A stretch of 64,000 nt of DNA. Source: Clostridia bacterium. GTDB lineage: Bacteria; Bacillota; Clostridia; Christensenellales; Aristaeellaceae. A model generated the notes under the pieces. The model worked only from the letters and a program-made list of their open reading frames with translations. It did not search any database and had not been told where the DNA came from. The stretch lies in the NCBI GenBank assembly GCA_017512985.1, contig JAFWEJ010000002.1:124001-188000 (forward strand). The letters are read 5' to 3'. Shown piece after piece: positions 1 to 8,703 of the stretch. A program made the translations under genes and the position numbers. Position 1 is the stretch's first letter. Every line of letters begins with the position of its first letter.

Positions 1-2
1 TC

Positions 3-986
3 GGCAAACAAAACAGACCTGAGGAATACCGGCAGGCATTGATGGAAGATTTGCCACGGCAGGATTGTGAAAGATGTATGGAGGCAATTGGAAACTGGGA
101 GAAACTGGATTATTACAGAACCAAAGTTGAACTGAATGGATTTTTGACCAATTATGTAAATAAAATAATAGTCCATAGCGATGAAGCAAAAAAGAAACTG
201 TTGGAGAAAAATATAGGACGCTCTGTCAGATGTATACGTCACTACGCGAAGATTGAACCGCTGACTGATTCAAAAAGTGCCAAGAAAAAAGTTGGCATTG
301 ATCCTGATAAGATCGTTTTGGCAGCTTTTGGAGGTGTTCATCAGACAAAAAGAGTTATTCCCATTCTTCATGCATTTGCGAAAATATGTGAGGAGAACGA
401 TCATATTCAGCTGGTATTTGGAGGGAAACTCGACGGTTCCATTGAAACCGAATTCATGAATACTCTCAACGATCTGCACTTACAGGACAAGGTTCAGGTG
501 ACCGGCTACCAAGATTTGGCTGTTTTTCTTGAATATATGGACGCTGCTGATATCTGCCTTAATTTGCGCTGGCCGTACAACGGCGAGACCAGTGGCAGTT
601 TGATGCGAATGCTGGCAAAAGGGAAGTGTATAATTGTCAATAATATTGGCAGTTTTGCTGAAATTCCGGATGATACGGTCATAAAACTGCCTTCTGCTGA
701 AATAATGAATAATAAGGAGGAAGTGCATCAGATATATAAAGCGCTTCATACTCTCTGTGAAAATGCTGATCTCAGGGGGAAAATTTCCTGTAATGCGAGG
801 AAATACGCAGAAGATAACCTTGATATCAAAACGATTGCAAGACAATATGAAGAATTTATATTGGCAGCTCCGAACAATCTGATCAACGAAGAATTGCTAG
901 CGGCACTGCATAAAAAAGTATCAGAGTTGCACATGGACGAACAGGATGTCGTTCGGCTGGCACGCACATTGGCGTACATCATGTGA
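3..986 (+). CDS. Glycosyltransferase family 4-like protein, 5' end outside window
   Basis: The frame is open to the left edge, so the gene starts outside the window; the visible 327 codons are the second half of a GT-B glycosyltransferase. The C-terminal Rossmann domain is clear: a strand-loop segment IVLAAFGGVHQTKR, then VTGYQDLAVFLEYMDAADICLNLRWP and the nucleotide-sugar segment GETSGSLMRMLAKGKCIIV ending in the EIPDD loop. Such enzymes move a sugar from a nucleotide donor to a glycan or lipid acceptor on the cytoplasmic face. Its neighbours are glycan genes, which fits capsule or exopolysaccharide assembly. The DNA is noticeably AT-rich compared with the rest of the window, suggesting acquisition. 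Donor and acceptor cannot be predicted. Confidence 0.8.
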   Translation, partial: GKQNRPEEYRQALMEDLPRQDCERCMEAIGNWEKLDYYRTKVELNGFLTNYVNKIIVHSDEAKKKLLEKNIGRSVRCIRHYAKIEPLTDSKSAKKKVGIDPDKIVLAAFGGVHQTKRVIPILHAFAKICEENDHIQLVFGGKLDGSIETEFMNTLNDLHLQDKVQVTGYQDLAVFLEYMDAADICLNLRWPYNGETSGSLMRMLAKGKCIIVNNIGSFAEIPDDTVIKLPSAEIMNNKEEVHQIYKALHTLCENADLRGKISCNARKYAEDNLDIKTIARQYEEFILAAPNNLINEELLAALHKKVSELHMDEQDVVRLARTLAYIM

Positions 987-1315
987 TTATTACTGGGCAG
1001 ACAAATTGTGGATACAGGGGATAAGAACAGGAGATTATTCATTTCTCAGGGTGAGAATAAGGCAATGAGAAGTAATTCATTCGGAATTGCTCTGTTTGTG
1101 TGCGTTCAATACAAATAAGGACACAGCAGAACTGTCTTAGCCGAAATGGATATAATTAAAGGTGATGCTGTCTTTCTGGAATGTTAATGTCATCATAAAC
1201 AACCATATCCGCAAACAAGGAAGAAGTCTGTGCGAAAAACAGATGATGTTTTATGCCGGCAAACAATTCATAACAGAAGCTGTGTATTCAGATTAATGTT
1301 ATAAGGATCAGCAGA
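987..1315. other. Gene-free AT-rich stretch
   Basis: About 330 bases without a credible gene in any frame. It is AT-rich like the gene before it. A TATAAT hexamer at 1151-1156 could be a -10 element for the glf gene, but I see no matching -35. AAGG at 1303-1306 is the ribosome binding site of glf. It may be the remnant of an insertion point in the glycan island. Confidence 0.5.
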
Positions 1316-2431
1316 ATGAAACCATATGATTATCTGATCGTCGGGGCAGGGCTATATGGTGCGGTATGTGCCCGGGAACTGACGGACGCAGGGAAAACCT
1401 GCCTGGTGATCGACAAACGGGAACATATCGCGGGAAACGCGTATACGGAGCGGGTGGAAGGAATCCATGTGCACCGGTACGGCGCGCACATCTTCCATAC
1501 CAATAACAGCGAAGTATGGGACTATGTACAGCGTTTTGCGGTTTTTAACCGGTTCATAAACACCCCGGTGGCAAACTGGAAGGGGGAGATCTATTCCCTG
1601 CCTTTCAATATGTATACTTTCCGCCAGATGTGGGGCGTGGAGACGCCGGAGGAGGCGTCCGCGAAGATTGAGGAACAGCGGAAGGCTGCCGGGATCACGG
1701 AGCCGAAGAACCTGGAGGAGCAGGCGCTCTCCCTGGTGGGTCGGGACATCTATGAAAAACTGATCAAAGGCTATACCGAAAAGCAGTGGGGACGGCCCTG
1801 CGATCAGCTGCCGGCGTTCATCATCAGAAGGCTGCCCGTGCGGTACACCTTTGACAACAACTATTTTGACGCGCTGTACCAGGGAATCCCTGTTGGCGGA
1901 TATACCAAAATGGTTGCCGGCATGCTGGATGGTATCGAAGTGCGGCTGGGCGAGGATTATCTCGCCGGTAAGGCGAAATGGGATGGGATGGCGGAGCGGG
2001 TGATCTATACCGGGCCGATCGACGCGTATTTCGGTTACTGCCTGGGCAGCCTGGAATACCGCTCGGTTCGCTTTGAGACAGAGGCGCTGGATAGCCCGGA
2101 TTTCCAGGGGAATGCCGTTGTGAACTATACCGATGCGGAGACGCCCTGGACGCGGATCATTGAGCACAAGTGGTTTGAGTTCGGGAAGGACGAGAACGGA
2201 AACGACCTGCCGAAGACGGTAATCTCCAGGGAATACAGTTCCGAATGGAAACCGGGGGACGAACCGTATTACCCGGTGAATGACGAAAAGAACGGAAGGC
2301 TGTATGCGGAATACCGGAAGCTTGCGGACAGGGAGCAGAAGGTGGTCTTCGGCGGTCGGCTGGGCGAGTACCGGTATTATGATATGGACCAGGTGATCGC
2401 GGCTGCGCTGAATATGATTAAGGGATTGTAA
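1316..2431 (+). CDS. glf: UDP-galactopyranose mutase (copy 1)
   Basis: Flavoenzyme that converts UDP-galactopyranose to UDP-galactofuranose, the donor for Galf in surface glycans. The 371-residue length is usual. The N-terminus has the FAD-binding motif VGAGLYGAVCARE followed by the family block GNAYTE...VHRYGAHIFHTN. Further family blocks are SLPFNMYTF, GYTEKQWGR, DNNYFDALYQGIPVGGYT, YTGPIDAYF and the C-terminal GGRLGEYRYYDMDQVI. The ATG is preceded by a weak AAGG. A second copy lies at 8704-9822, very similar throughout; the two bracket the acyl-transfer cassette. It should supply UDP-Galf to neighbouring glycosyltransferases. Confidence 0.95.
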   Translation: MKPYDYLIVGAGLYGAVCARELTDAGKTCLVIDKREHIAGNAYTERVEGIHVHRYGAHIFHTNNSEVWDYVQRFAVFNRFINTPVANWKGEIYSLPFNMYTFRQMWGVETPEEASAKIEEQRKAAGITEPKNLEEQALSLVGRDIYEKLIKGYTEKQWGRPCDQLPAFIIRRLPVRYTFDNNYFDALYQGIPVGGYTKMVAGMLDGIEVRLGEDYLAGKAKWDGMAERVIYTGPIDAYFGYCLGSLEYRSVRFETEALDSPDFQGNAVVNYTDAETPWTRIIEHKWFEFGKDENGNDLPKTVISREYSSEWKPGDEPYYPVNDEKNGRLYAEYRKLADREQKVVFGGRLGEYRYYDMDQVIAAALNMIKGL

Positions 2432-2496
2432 TCAGCCGGACAGCTCGGAATACCTGAAGAAAGAATTAAACACGAATGTATCAGGAAGAGGATAAA

Positions 2497-4596
2497 ATGA
2501 AGATCAGAAAACTGTTGCGCGTCCCGGTATTTGTCATTCTTCTTGTTCTATTCCTGATTCTTTCTGGACGGCTGCTTCGTCCGGTCTGGTATGACTGGAA
2601 CAATTATCATACGACCCATGATTTTTATCTGGAACCGGACAACAGGATCGAAGCGGTTTTCCTGGGATCGAGTGTTGTGGTAAACGGAATTTCCCCTATG
2701 CAGCTGTATGAAGAATATGGACTCTGTGCTTATAATCTTGCCACAGAGCAGCAACCCGTGAGTGCATCGTGGGTCTGGCTGCAGGAAGTATACAGACTGC
2801 ACCAGGATACGCTGAAAACTGTTGTGATTGACGCATCCATGCTTACACATGAACCGGAAAGCAGTGCCTTTTTTCTGAAAGCAATTGACCGGATGCGGAA
2901 TTCCACGGCCAAGCAGGAAGCGCTTCATGAATATGCCAAAGATGAAAATGACTGGATCTCGCTTCTTTTTCCATTGTTTCATTATCATGACAGGTGGAAA
3001 GAGCTGGAGCCGACGGACTGGAAGCAGGATGAAAGCATTAACAGCACCCGCGGTTATAATCTGGTAACAGAAAGATGGATAGACTGTGAGACGGCGGAGG
3101 ATCCGGCGCTGCCGCAATACGGTTATGATCCGGATTGCGACGCAACGGAGTTGGCCGTTTCTTCCCTGGAATACTTTGACAGAATTGTGTCGTTCTGCCA
3201 TGAACATCAACTTCAGCTTGTTTTGTCTAAAGCACCTACAGCAAATTGGAGTTCGTCGGCGCATAAAGCAATTCAGGAATTGGCAGGTAAGCATCAGATT
3301 CAATTTTTTGATTTCAATTTCACACCATATATTGATCAGCTGGATTTCCGGTTTCTGCTGGATCTGACAGACGGGCACCATATGAACTGTTATGGCGCGA
3401 AAAAATATACGCACTGGTGGGGGGAATGGCTGTCCGGGAACTCGGAATGCGAAAACAAAAAGGGCAAAAGCGGATATGAATATCTGGAGACACAGCTCAC
3501 GGCGTACCGGAAGCAGAGTATGGCGGCGGTTGAGCTGGCAGACTGCCGGGACGTGACGGAATATATCCGGTACGCGAAATCAATCGAGAACAGCGCGGTG
3601 CTGATGGCGGTCTGTGATGAAGGCACAGACGCCCTTACGGAAGAACAGAAAAAAAAGATGGAAGAAGACGGCCTGGGCAAGCTCGCCCGGCTGAACTACC
3701 GCGATTCATACGTCGCGTACATCCAGGACGGGGAAGTTGTTTTTGAAATGGATCAGCGGGACGCGGATAGCGCGGAGAACGCGGACGCCTCTTTAAGCGT
3801 CGACTTCCTGCTTCCGCGAAAGCAGCGGGTGAATATGCAAAGCTGTGGAACGGGGCATGGCGACGCTTTTTCATCGATAACCGTTGACGGGGTTGAGTAC
3901 TGCCTGAACCAGCGGGGGATCAATATTGTTGTTTATGATTATCTGAACGGTGCCGTTGTCAATTCCACCTGTTTTGATACATGCGTATCTCCGTACAGGG
4001 AGGCAGACTATGAAACCCGGTATGCTCATGCCCTGAAGAACGGAACGCCAGCGGATGCCATGGATGAAAAGCTTCGGGAGCTGTATCTTTATAACCGGCG
4101 TTATGATAACTGGAAACAGGTTTATCAATGGAGAACTGAAAGCTCTTCCATGTCATTCTTTTCATGGCTGGAACCCTGGATAAGCAGTAAGGGATACACC
4201 GTATTCATTTCTGTTATGGATGAAGCGTCCGACAGCCTGACAGAGGACAACCGGGACGGAATGCTGGGGCTGGGTCTTGCAGCGCTTTCCGGGATTGAAT
4301 ACAGGGACTCCTACATAGGGATTATCAATGACGGATCCGTGTCATACGAAGAGCTGGATCACGGATATGAACCCATTGAGTGGTCGGGAGTTGACTGCCT
4401 GGTAAAAAGCGGCGGAATGGATTCGGGTAATGTAAGCTCGGTGATGATCTGTGGGAATGAATATTCAATATCAATGCGGGGCCTTAACTGTGTAGTTTAT
4501 GACAAAGAACTGAAAGAAGTGGTTGACACAGTTGCCTTCGATACATTTGCAGCCCCGATTGATATGGAATACAAGATGAGGGACGATTTTATATGA
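2497..4596 (+). CDS. Membrane-anchored SGNH-like protein with duplicated ILEI/PANDER-like motifs
   Basis: I take ATG 2497, served by AGGAAGAGG at 2483-2491; an in-frame ATG at 2476 has no ribosome binding site. Residues 8-27 are one membrane segment, so the body is extracytoplasmic. Residues about 50-310 resemble the SGNH domain of DltD/AlgX-type proteins: FLGSS with Ser58 as candidate nucleophile, and DGHHMN as candidate Asp/His block. Such proteins work with MBOAT acyltransferases, and one follows at once with an ATGA overlap. The C-terminal half carries two motifs twice: DE-x-x-D-x-LTE followed by YRDSY (near 3616-3700 and 4219-4310), and G[IL]N-x-VVYD followed by FDT (near 3914-3980 and 4478-4550). 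These resemble ILEI/PANDER domains of eukaryotic FAM3 and POMGNT1, where the fold can bind sugar. Here it may hold the glycan acceptor; the domain assignment is inference. Confidence 0.7.
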   Translation: MKIRKLLRVPVFVILLVLFLILSGRLLRPVWYDWNNYHTTHDFYLEPDNRIEAVFLGSSVVVNGISPMQLYEEYGLCAYNLATEQQPVSASWVWLQEVYRLHQDTLKTVVIDASMLTHEPESSAFFLKAIDRMRNSTAKQEALHEYAKDENDWISLLFPLFHYHDRWKELEPTDWKQDESINSTRGYNLVTERWIDCETAEDPALPQYGYDPDCDATELAVSSLEYFDRIVSFCHEHQLQLVLSKAPTANWSSSAHKAIQELAGKHQIQFFDFNFTPYIDQLDFRFLLDLTDGHHMNCYGAKKYTHWWGEWLSGNSECENKKGKSGYEYLETQLTAYRKQSMAAVELADCRDVTEYIRYAKSIENSAVLMAVCDEGTDALTEEQKKKMEEDGLGKLARLNYRDSYVAYIQDGEVVFEMDQRDADSAENADASLSVDFLLPRKQRVNMQSCGTGHGDAFSSITVDGVEYCLNQRGINIVVYDYLNGAVVNSTCFDTCVSPYREADYETRYAHALKNGTPADAMDEKLRELYLYNRRYDNWKQVYQWRTESSSMSFFSWLEPWISSKGYTVFISVMDEASDSLTEDNRDGMLGLGLAALSGIEYRDSYIGIINDGSVSYEELDHGYEPIEWSGVDCLVKSGGMDSGNVSSVMICGNEYSISMRGLNCVVYDKELKEVVDTVAFDTFAAPIDMEYKMRDDFI

Positions 4597-6332
4597 TTTT
4601 TACAGACTATCTTTTCTTTCCGTTTGTTTTGCTGGCGCTTCTGTTCTATTTTATCCTTCCCCTGCGAGCCAGATGGATCGGACTGCTGGTTTTCAGCTTG
4701 GTTTTCTTTTGTACATGGGGGTTGGATTATTGTCTGGTTGTCCTGTTGATTACATTTATTGCCTGGCTTGCCGGGATTGTTATTGATTCCCGAAATCATA
4801 CCCGGACAAAAAGGAAAAATGGGGAAGCATCAGAAACGAAAAGCAGTCTGGAGGCCGGAGAATCTGAAAGCCGGAGAAAAAAGCAGAATAGAATCATCCT
4901 GTTGGTTTCAGCGGTTGTAATCATACTGGTGTTGGTTTATGTCAGAACACAGCAGAATCTGATTGCCGCGGGATTTTTTGAACCGGTTGTAAGAACGGTG
5001 TCCGGCTGGAACGCTGCCATCCGCGGTTGGCTGGGCACCATTCCTTACCTGGGGGAGTTGGTGAGCGGCGGAAAGGGATGGAATACAGCACTGTTCCAGT
5101 GGATCTTCGGGTTTAAAAACGCGACGGATAAAACGGCTGTTGTCCAGTCGGTTGTATACACCTGGATTGTCCCCGTGGGGATTTCTTATTATGTTCTTTC
5201 CCTGATAGGATACCTGGCGGATATATACTGGAAAAAGCAATGCGCAGAACGGAACTATTTCAAACTGCTGCTTTTTGTCCTGTATTTTCCAAAGATTCTT
5301 GAAGGACCCATTTCAAAACATCGGATTGTCGGTCCGCGACTTGTGGAAGGACATAGATTTGATTACACCCGGGTTTGCTTCGGATTGCAGCGAGTGGTCT
5401 GGGGATTTTTCAAGAAACTGGTGATTGCGGATCATCTGTCGTTCCTGGTGAATGAGGTGTTTGGGAACTATCAGGCGCATGTTGGTTCTGAGTTTCTGCT
5501 GGCGGCTGTATTGGGAACGGTGCAGCTGTATTGTGATTTTTCCGGGTGCATGGACATTGCGCTGGGAGTATCCGAGTGCTTTGGCATTCAACTGGAGGAA
5601 AATTTCAGGCAACCGTTTGCCTCCTGTTCAGTAGCGGAATTCTGGAGGCGCTGGCATATTACCCTGGGGGTCTGGTTTAAGGATTATGTCTTTATGCCGC
5701 TTGTGATATCTCCAAGACTGATGAGGATTTCCGGCTTCCTGCGGGAAAGAATCGGGAAACGAGCCGGGAAGAACTTCATGACAGTCATTCCACTGGCTGT
5801 TGTCTGGCTGCTGACCGGATTGTGGCATGGAACCGGGAAGAATTATCTGCTTTGGGGCATATACTGGGGCGCGCTAATCAGTTTATCCACCGTATTTGAT
5901 CCGGAGATCAGGAAACTGACCAAATGGCTGAAGATTGATACAGACTCAGAAGGTTTTCGCTTTTTCCGGAAGAGCAGGACATTCTGTTTGTTTGTGATTG
6001 GCAGGTTCATAACGATTCCGGGTTCTCTGGCGGTGTCTTGGTATACAGCGCAATCCGTTTTCACGGATTTTACTCCGTTGAGGCTGGTGGACGGGAGTAT
6101 TTTCACACTGGGCATCGATTGGCCGCGGTTTATCGTGACGCTGCTTGCGGCTGCGCTGGTCGGTTTTGTTGGAAGCAAGCGAGAAAAAGGTGTACATATC
6201 CGAGAATGGATTGCAGCAAGGCCGTTACTGATCCGTTGGGCAATCTATTACGCCATTATTTTTGCTGTATTGATCTTTGGAGCATATGGACCGGGCTATG
6301 ATGCCAGTTCATTTGTTTATATGCGGTATTGA
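4593..6332 (+). CDS. MBOAT-family membrane O-acyltransferase (DltB/AlgI-like)
   Basis: A polytopic protein of 579 residues that should move an acyl group across or at the membrane onto a glycan or polymer. It begins in ATGA overlap with the SGNH gene. About ten membrane segments are visible. MBOAT signatures are CDFSGCMDIALGVSE, FRQPFASCSVAEFWRRWHITLG and, near the C-terminus, TGLWHGTGKNYLLWG, whose His is the usual catalytic residue. A long charged loop (residues about 65-105) separates the first helices from the core. AlgI and DltB are the nearest known roles; with a carrier protein and an AMP ligase directly downstream, a DltB-type mechanism taking its acyl group from a carrier protein is more likely than acetyl-CoA-driven acetylation. 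Confidence 0.9.
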   Translation: MIFTDYLFFPFVLLALLFYFILPLRARWIGLLVFSLVFFCTWGLDYCLVVLLITFIAWLAGIVIDSRNHTRTKRKNGEASETKSSLEAGESESRRKKQNRIILLVSAVVIILVLVYVRTQQNLIAAGFFEPVVRTVSGWNAAIRGWLGTIPYLGELVSGGKGWNTALFQWIFGFKNATDKTAVVQSVVYTWIVPVGISYYVLSLIGYLADIYWKKQCAERNYFKLLLFVLYFPKILEGPISKHRIVGPRLVEGHRFDYTRVCFGLQRVVWGFFKKLVIADHLSFLVNEVFGNYQAHVGSEFLLAAVLGTVQLYCDFSGCMDIALGVSECFGIQLEENFRQPFASCSVAEFWRRWHITLGVWFKDYVFMPLVISPRLMRISGFLRERIGKRAGKNFMTVIPLAVVWLLTGLWHGTGKNYLLWGIYWGALISLSTVFDPEIRKLTKWLKIDTDSEGFRFFRKSRTFCLFVIGRFITIPGSLAVSWYTAQSVFTDFTPLRLVDGSIFTLGIDWPRFIVTLLAAALVGFVGSKREKGVHIREWIAARPLLIRWAIYYAIIFAVLIFGAYGPGYDASSFVYMRY

Positions 6333-6353
6333 CAGGAAGAGGGGGACAATGTC

Positions 6354-6581
6354 ATGAAAGAGAAAGTATTGGCGCTTCTGAAGGACGAATTTCCTGAGAT
6401 CGATTTTGAATCGTCATGCGCGCTGGTGGACGACGGAATCCTAGATTCCCTGTCGATTACGGGGATCATCGCGGTCCTGTCGATGGAATTTGGGATCATT
6501 ATTCCCTATGAAGAGATCGTTGAGGACAATTTCAACTCGGTGGACGCGCTGGCGGACATGGTGGAGAGGCTTCGGGGATGA
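6354..6581 (+). CDS. Acyl/aminoacyl carrier protein (DltC-like)
   Basis: A 75-residue acidic carrier protein. The phosphopantetheine site is Ser in GILDSLSITG at about residue 32; family proteins are modified here by a 4'-phosphopantetheinyl transferase. A strong ribosome binding site, AGGAAGAGGGGG, lies upstream, 21 bases after the MBOAT stop. It is more like DltC and stand-alone peptidyl carrier proteins than the fatty-acid ACP at 26334, which has a different Ser motif. The next gene overlaps by ATGA, so ligase and carrier are coupled in translation. It should accept the activated acyl or aminoacyl group from that ligase and present it to the MBOAT enzyme. Confidence 0.88.
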   Translation: MKEKVLALLKDEFPEIDFESSCALVDDGILDSLSITGIIAVLSMEFGIIIPYEEIVEDNFNSVDALADMVERLRG

Positions 6582-8683
6582 ACAGTACGAACAGATTTGA
6601 CACACTGCTCCGCAGGGTTAGCGAACTGGCGGAGGCCTGTCCAGACAAGGCGGCGGTGATTTTTAAGGGAGAGACGCTGACTTATGCCGGGCTGTTCCGC
6701 TGTGTGCTGGATATGGCGGCTGTGCTGAAGAAACAGGGTGTGCTTCCCGGGGATCGTGTATGCTTCTCGGCGGTGTCCAGGCCGGAAACGGTGATCGCTT
6801 ATCTGGCCGTGCATGCCTGCGGCGGGGTCACGGTATGCCTGGACAAGGGAGCGACGCCGGAATATATGGCGGAGATCTTTGCCCTGTCAGGTGCCCGGCT
6901 CCTCCTGACGGACAAGCCAATGAAGGAGGCCGGGGAACGCTGCCGCGTGCTTTCGCTCCGCGAGACCTGCGGGGGCCCGGCGGAGGCCGGCCGGCAGGCG
7001 GCGGGCGCACGGCCGGAGAGCCTGCTTCCGGCGGACGGGGAAATGCCGGCAGATATCCTCTTTACCACCGGAACGACCGGAAAACCAAAGGGCGTGATCC
7101 TGTCCCACAGGGCGGTTTATCATATCCTGGACAATACGATCCGGGGATGCGGTTATTCGGAGCGCACGGTCATGCTGTTGCCGCTGCCCCTGAACCATTC
7201 CTTTGCGCTGCGTGTCCTGCGCGCCGTGCTTTACTGCGGCGGAACAGTGGTGCTGCAGAACGGCTTCACCTTCGCGAAGGAAGCTGAAAAAAACATCCTA
7301 GAATACGGATGCAATGCGGCGGCCTGTGTGCCAGCTTCCTGCGAAGTGCTGAAAAGCCAGATGCAGGACGCGTTTCAGGGCGTGATGTCACACCTGGAAA
7401 TCCTGGAGGTCAGCGCGGGCTCACTGTCCGCTGCCCGGCGGGAGGAACTGGTTCGGCTGCTGCCGGGCGTACGGATCATGAATGTCTGGGGCAGTTCCGA
7501 GAGCGGCGGAGCGATCTTCTGCAATGTGAACGAAGCGGTGAAGGACCGGCGGACGGCCGGATCGCTCGGGCGAGCGCTGGACGGCGTGGAAGTGATGTTC
7601 CTGTCCGCGACGGCTCCTTTTGACTGTCCGGAGCAGATGTGCGGCCGTCTCCGGGGCTGGCAGGCCGAAAGTGACGCGGCGCATCCGGGGAGAATGGCGA
7701 TCCGCGGGAATATGGTCATGTCCGGCTACTGGGAAGCGCCGGAGAAAACGGCGGAGACGCTGATCGACGGCTGGCTGGTTACCGGGGATATGGCTTACGC
7801 GGACCAGGAGGGGAATCTCTTTATGCTTGGGCGCGCGGACGACCTGATCAACATGGGCGGGGAGAAGATCTCGCCCTTTGAGATCGAAAACGACGCGGGC
7901 CGGTATGAACATATCCGGGATTGTGCCTGTATCGGTGTGGAAGACACGCTCCTCGGCCAGGTGCCCGTGCTGTTTGTTGTGACCGGAATGGGTTACGATG
8001 AGAAAGCGTTTCGGCAGTGGCTGAGCGGGAAGATCGAAAAAAACAGGCTGCCGCGGACGATCATCACGGTGGAGGAGATCCCGCGGAACCGGATGATGAA
8101 GACCGACCGTGCCGCCCTGCGGAAAATGTGGGAGAACAAGGAAACGCTGGCGCTGATGAATCCGGTGATTGACGCGATCCTTTCCCGCCGCAGCGTCCGG
8201 AGGTTTACGGATCGGGAGATCCCGAAGGAGACGCTGGATATGCTGCTCAGGTGCGGATATCACGCGCCCAGCGGGCATAATATGCAGAGCTGGCGATTCA
8301 CGGTGCTGACAAAGGAAGCGGATATCCGGCGCTTGAAGGAAGCGGCGGTTACGGCCGCGAAGGAGAACCGGATCCCGGTTTACGGTTTTGAGAACCCGAA
8401 GGCAATGATCCTGATCTCAAACGACAGCCGGAATCCGGACGGCTGCCAGGACGCCAGCTGCGCGGCGGAGAACATCATGCTGGCGGCACAGAGCCTCGGG
8501 CTGGGGAGCGTGTGGCTGAACGTGCTGATGAAACTGAGGCACGCGGAGCCGGTGAAAACGCTGCTGGACGGGTTCGGGATACCGGACACCCATACCGTAT
8601 GGGCCTCAATCGCGCTGGGATGGCCGGTGGCGGAAGCGGCCGGGCTTCAGAAGAATCCGGATGTTGTCAGGTTTGTGGAGTAA
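6578..8683 (+). CDS. AMP-forming acyl/amino acid ligase fused to a nitroreductase domain
   Basis: One 701-residue frame with two enzymes. Residues 1-520 are an ANL-superfamily adenylating enzyme: phosphate loop FTTGTTGKPKG (about 161), NVWGSSESGG, GWLVTGDMAY, the hinge GRADDLINMGGEKISPFEIEN and the catalytic Lys in RNRMMKTDRAAL. Residues 527-701 are a nitroreductase-fold flavin domain: AILSRRSVRRFTDREIP, HAPSGHNMQSWRF and AAQSLGLGSVWLN. No stop or credible internal start separates them; the Met at codon 527 has only a distant, weak Shine-Dalgarno. It overlaps the carrier gene by ATGA. The ligase should load the carrier; the flavin domain may oxidise or reduce the bound group. DltA itself has no such domain. 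The substrate is unknown. Confidence 0.88.
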   Translation: MNSTNRFDTLLRRVSELAEACPDKAAVIFKGETLTYAGLFRCVLDMAAVLKKQGVLPGDRVCFSAVSRPETVIAYLAVHACGGVTVCLDKGATPEYMAEIFALSGARLLLTDKPMKEAGERCRVLSLRETCGGPAEAGRQAAGARPESLLPADGEMPADILFTTGTTGKPKGVILSHRAVYHILDNTIRGCGYSERTVMLLPLPLNHSFALRVLRAVLYCGGTVVLQNGFTFAKEAEKNILEYGCNAAACVPASCEVLKSQMQDAFQGVMSHLEILEVSAGSLSAARREELVRLLPGVRIMNVWGSSESGGAIFCNVNEAVKDRRTAGSLGRALDGVEVMFLSATAPFDCPEQMCGRLRGWQAESDAAHPGRMAIRGNMVMSGYWEAPEKTAETLIDGWLVTGDMAYADQEGNLFMLGRADDLINMGGEKISPFEIENDAGRYEHIRDCACIGVEDTLLGQVPVLFVVTGMGYDEKAFRQWLSGKIEKNRLPRTIITVEEIPRNRMMKTDRAALRKMWENKETLALMNPVIDAILSRRSVRRFTDREIPKETLDMLLRCGYHAPSGHNMQSWRFTVLTKEADIRRLKEAAVTAAKENRIPVYGFENPKAMILISNDSRNPDGCQDASCAAENIMLAAQSLGLGSVWLNVLMKLRHAEPVKTLLDGFGIPDTHTVWASIALGWPVAEAAGLQKNPDVVRFVE

Positions 8684-8703
8684 GGGAAAGGAACAGCAGG
8701 CAG

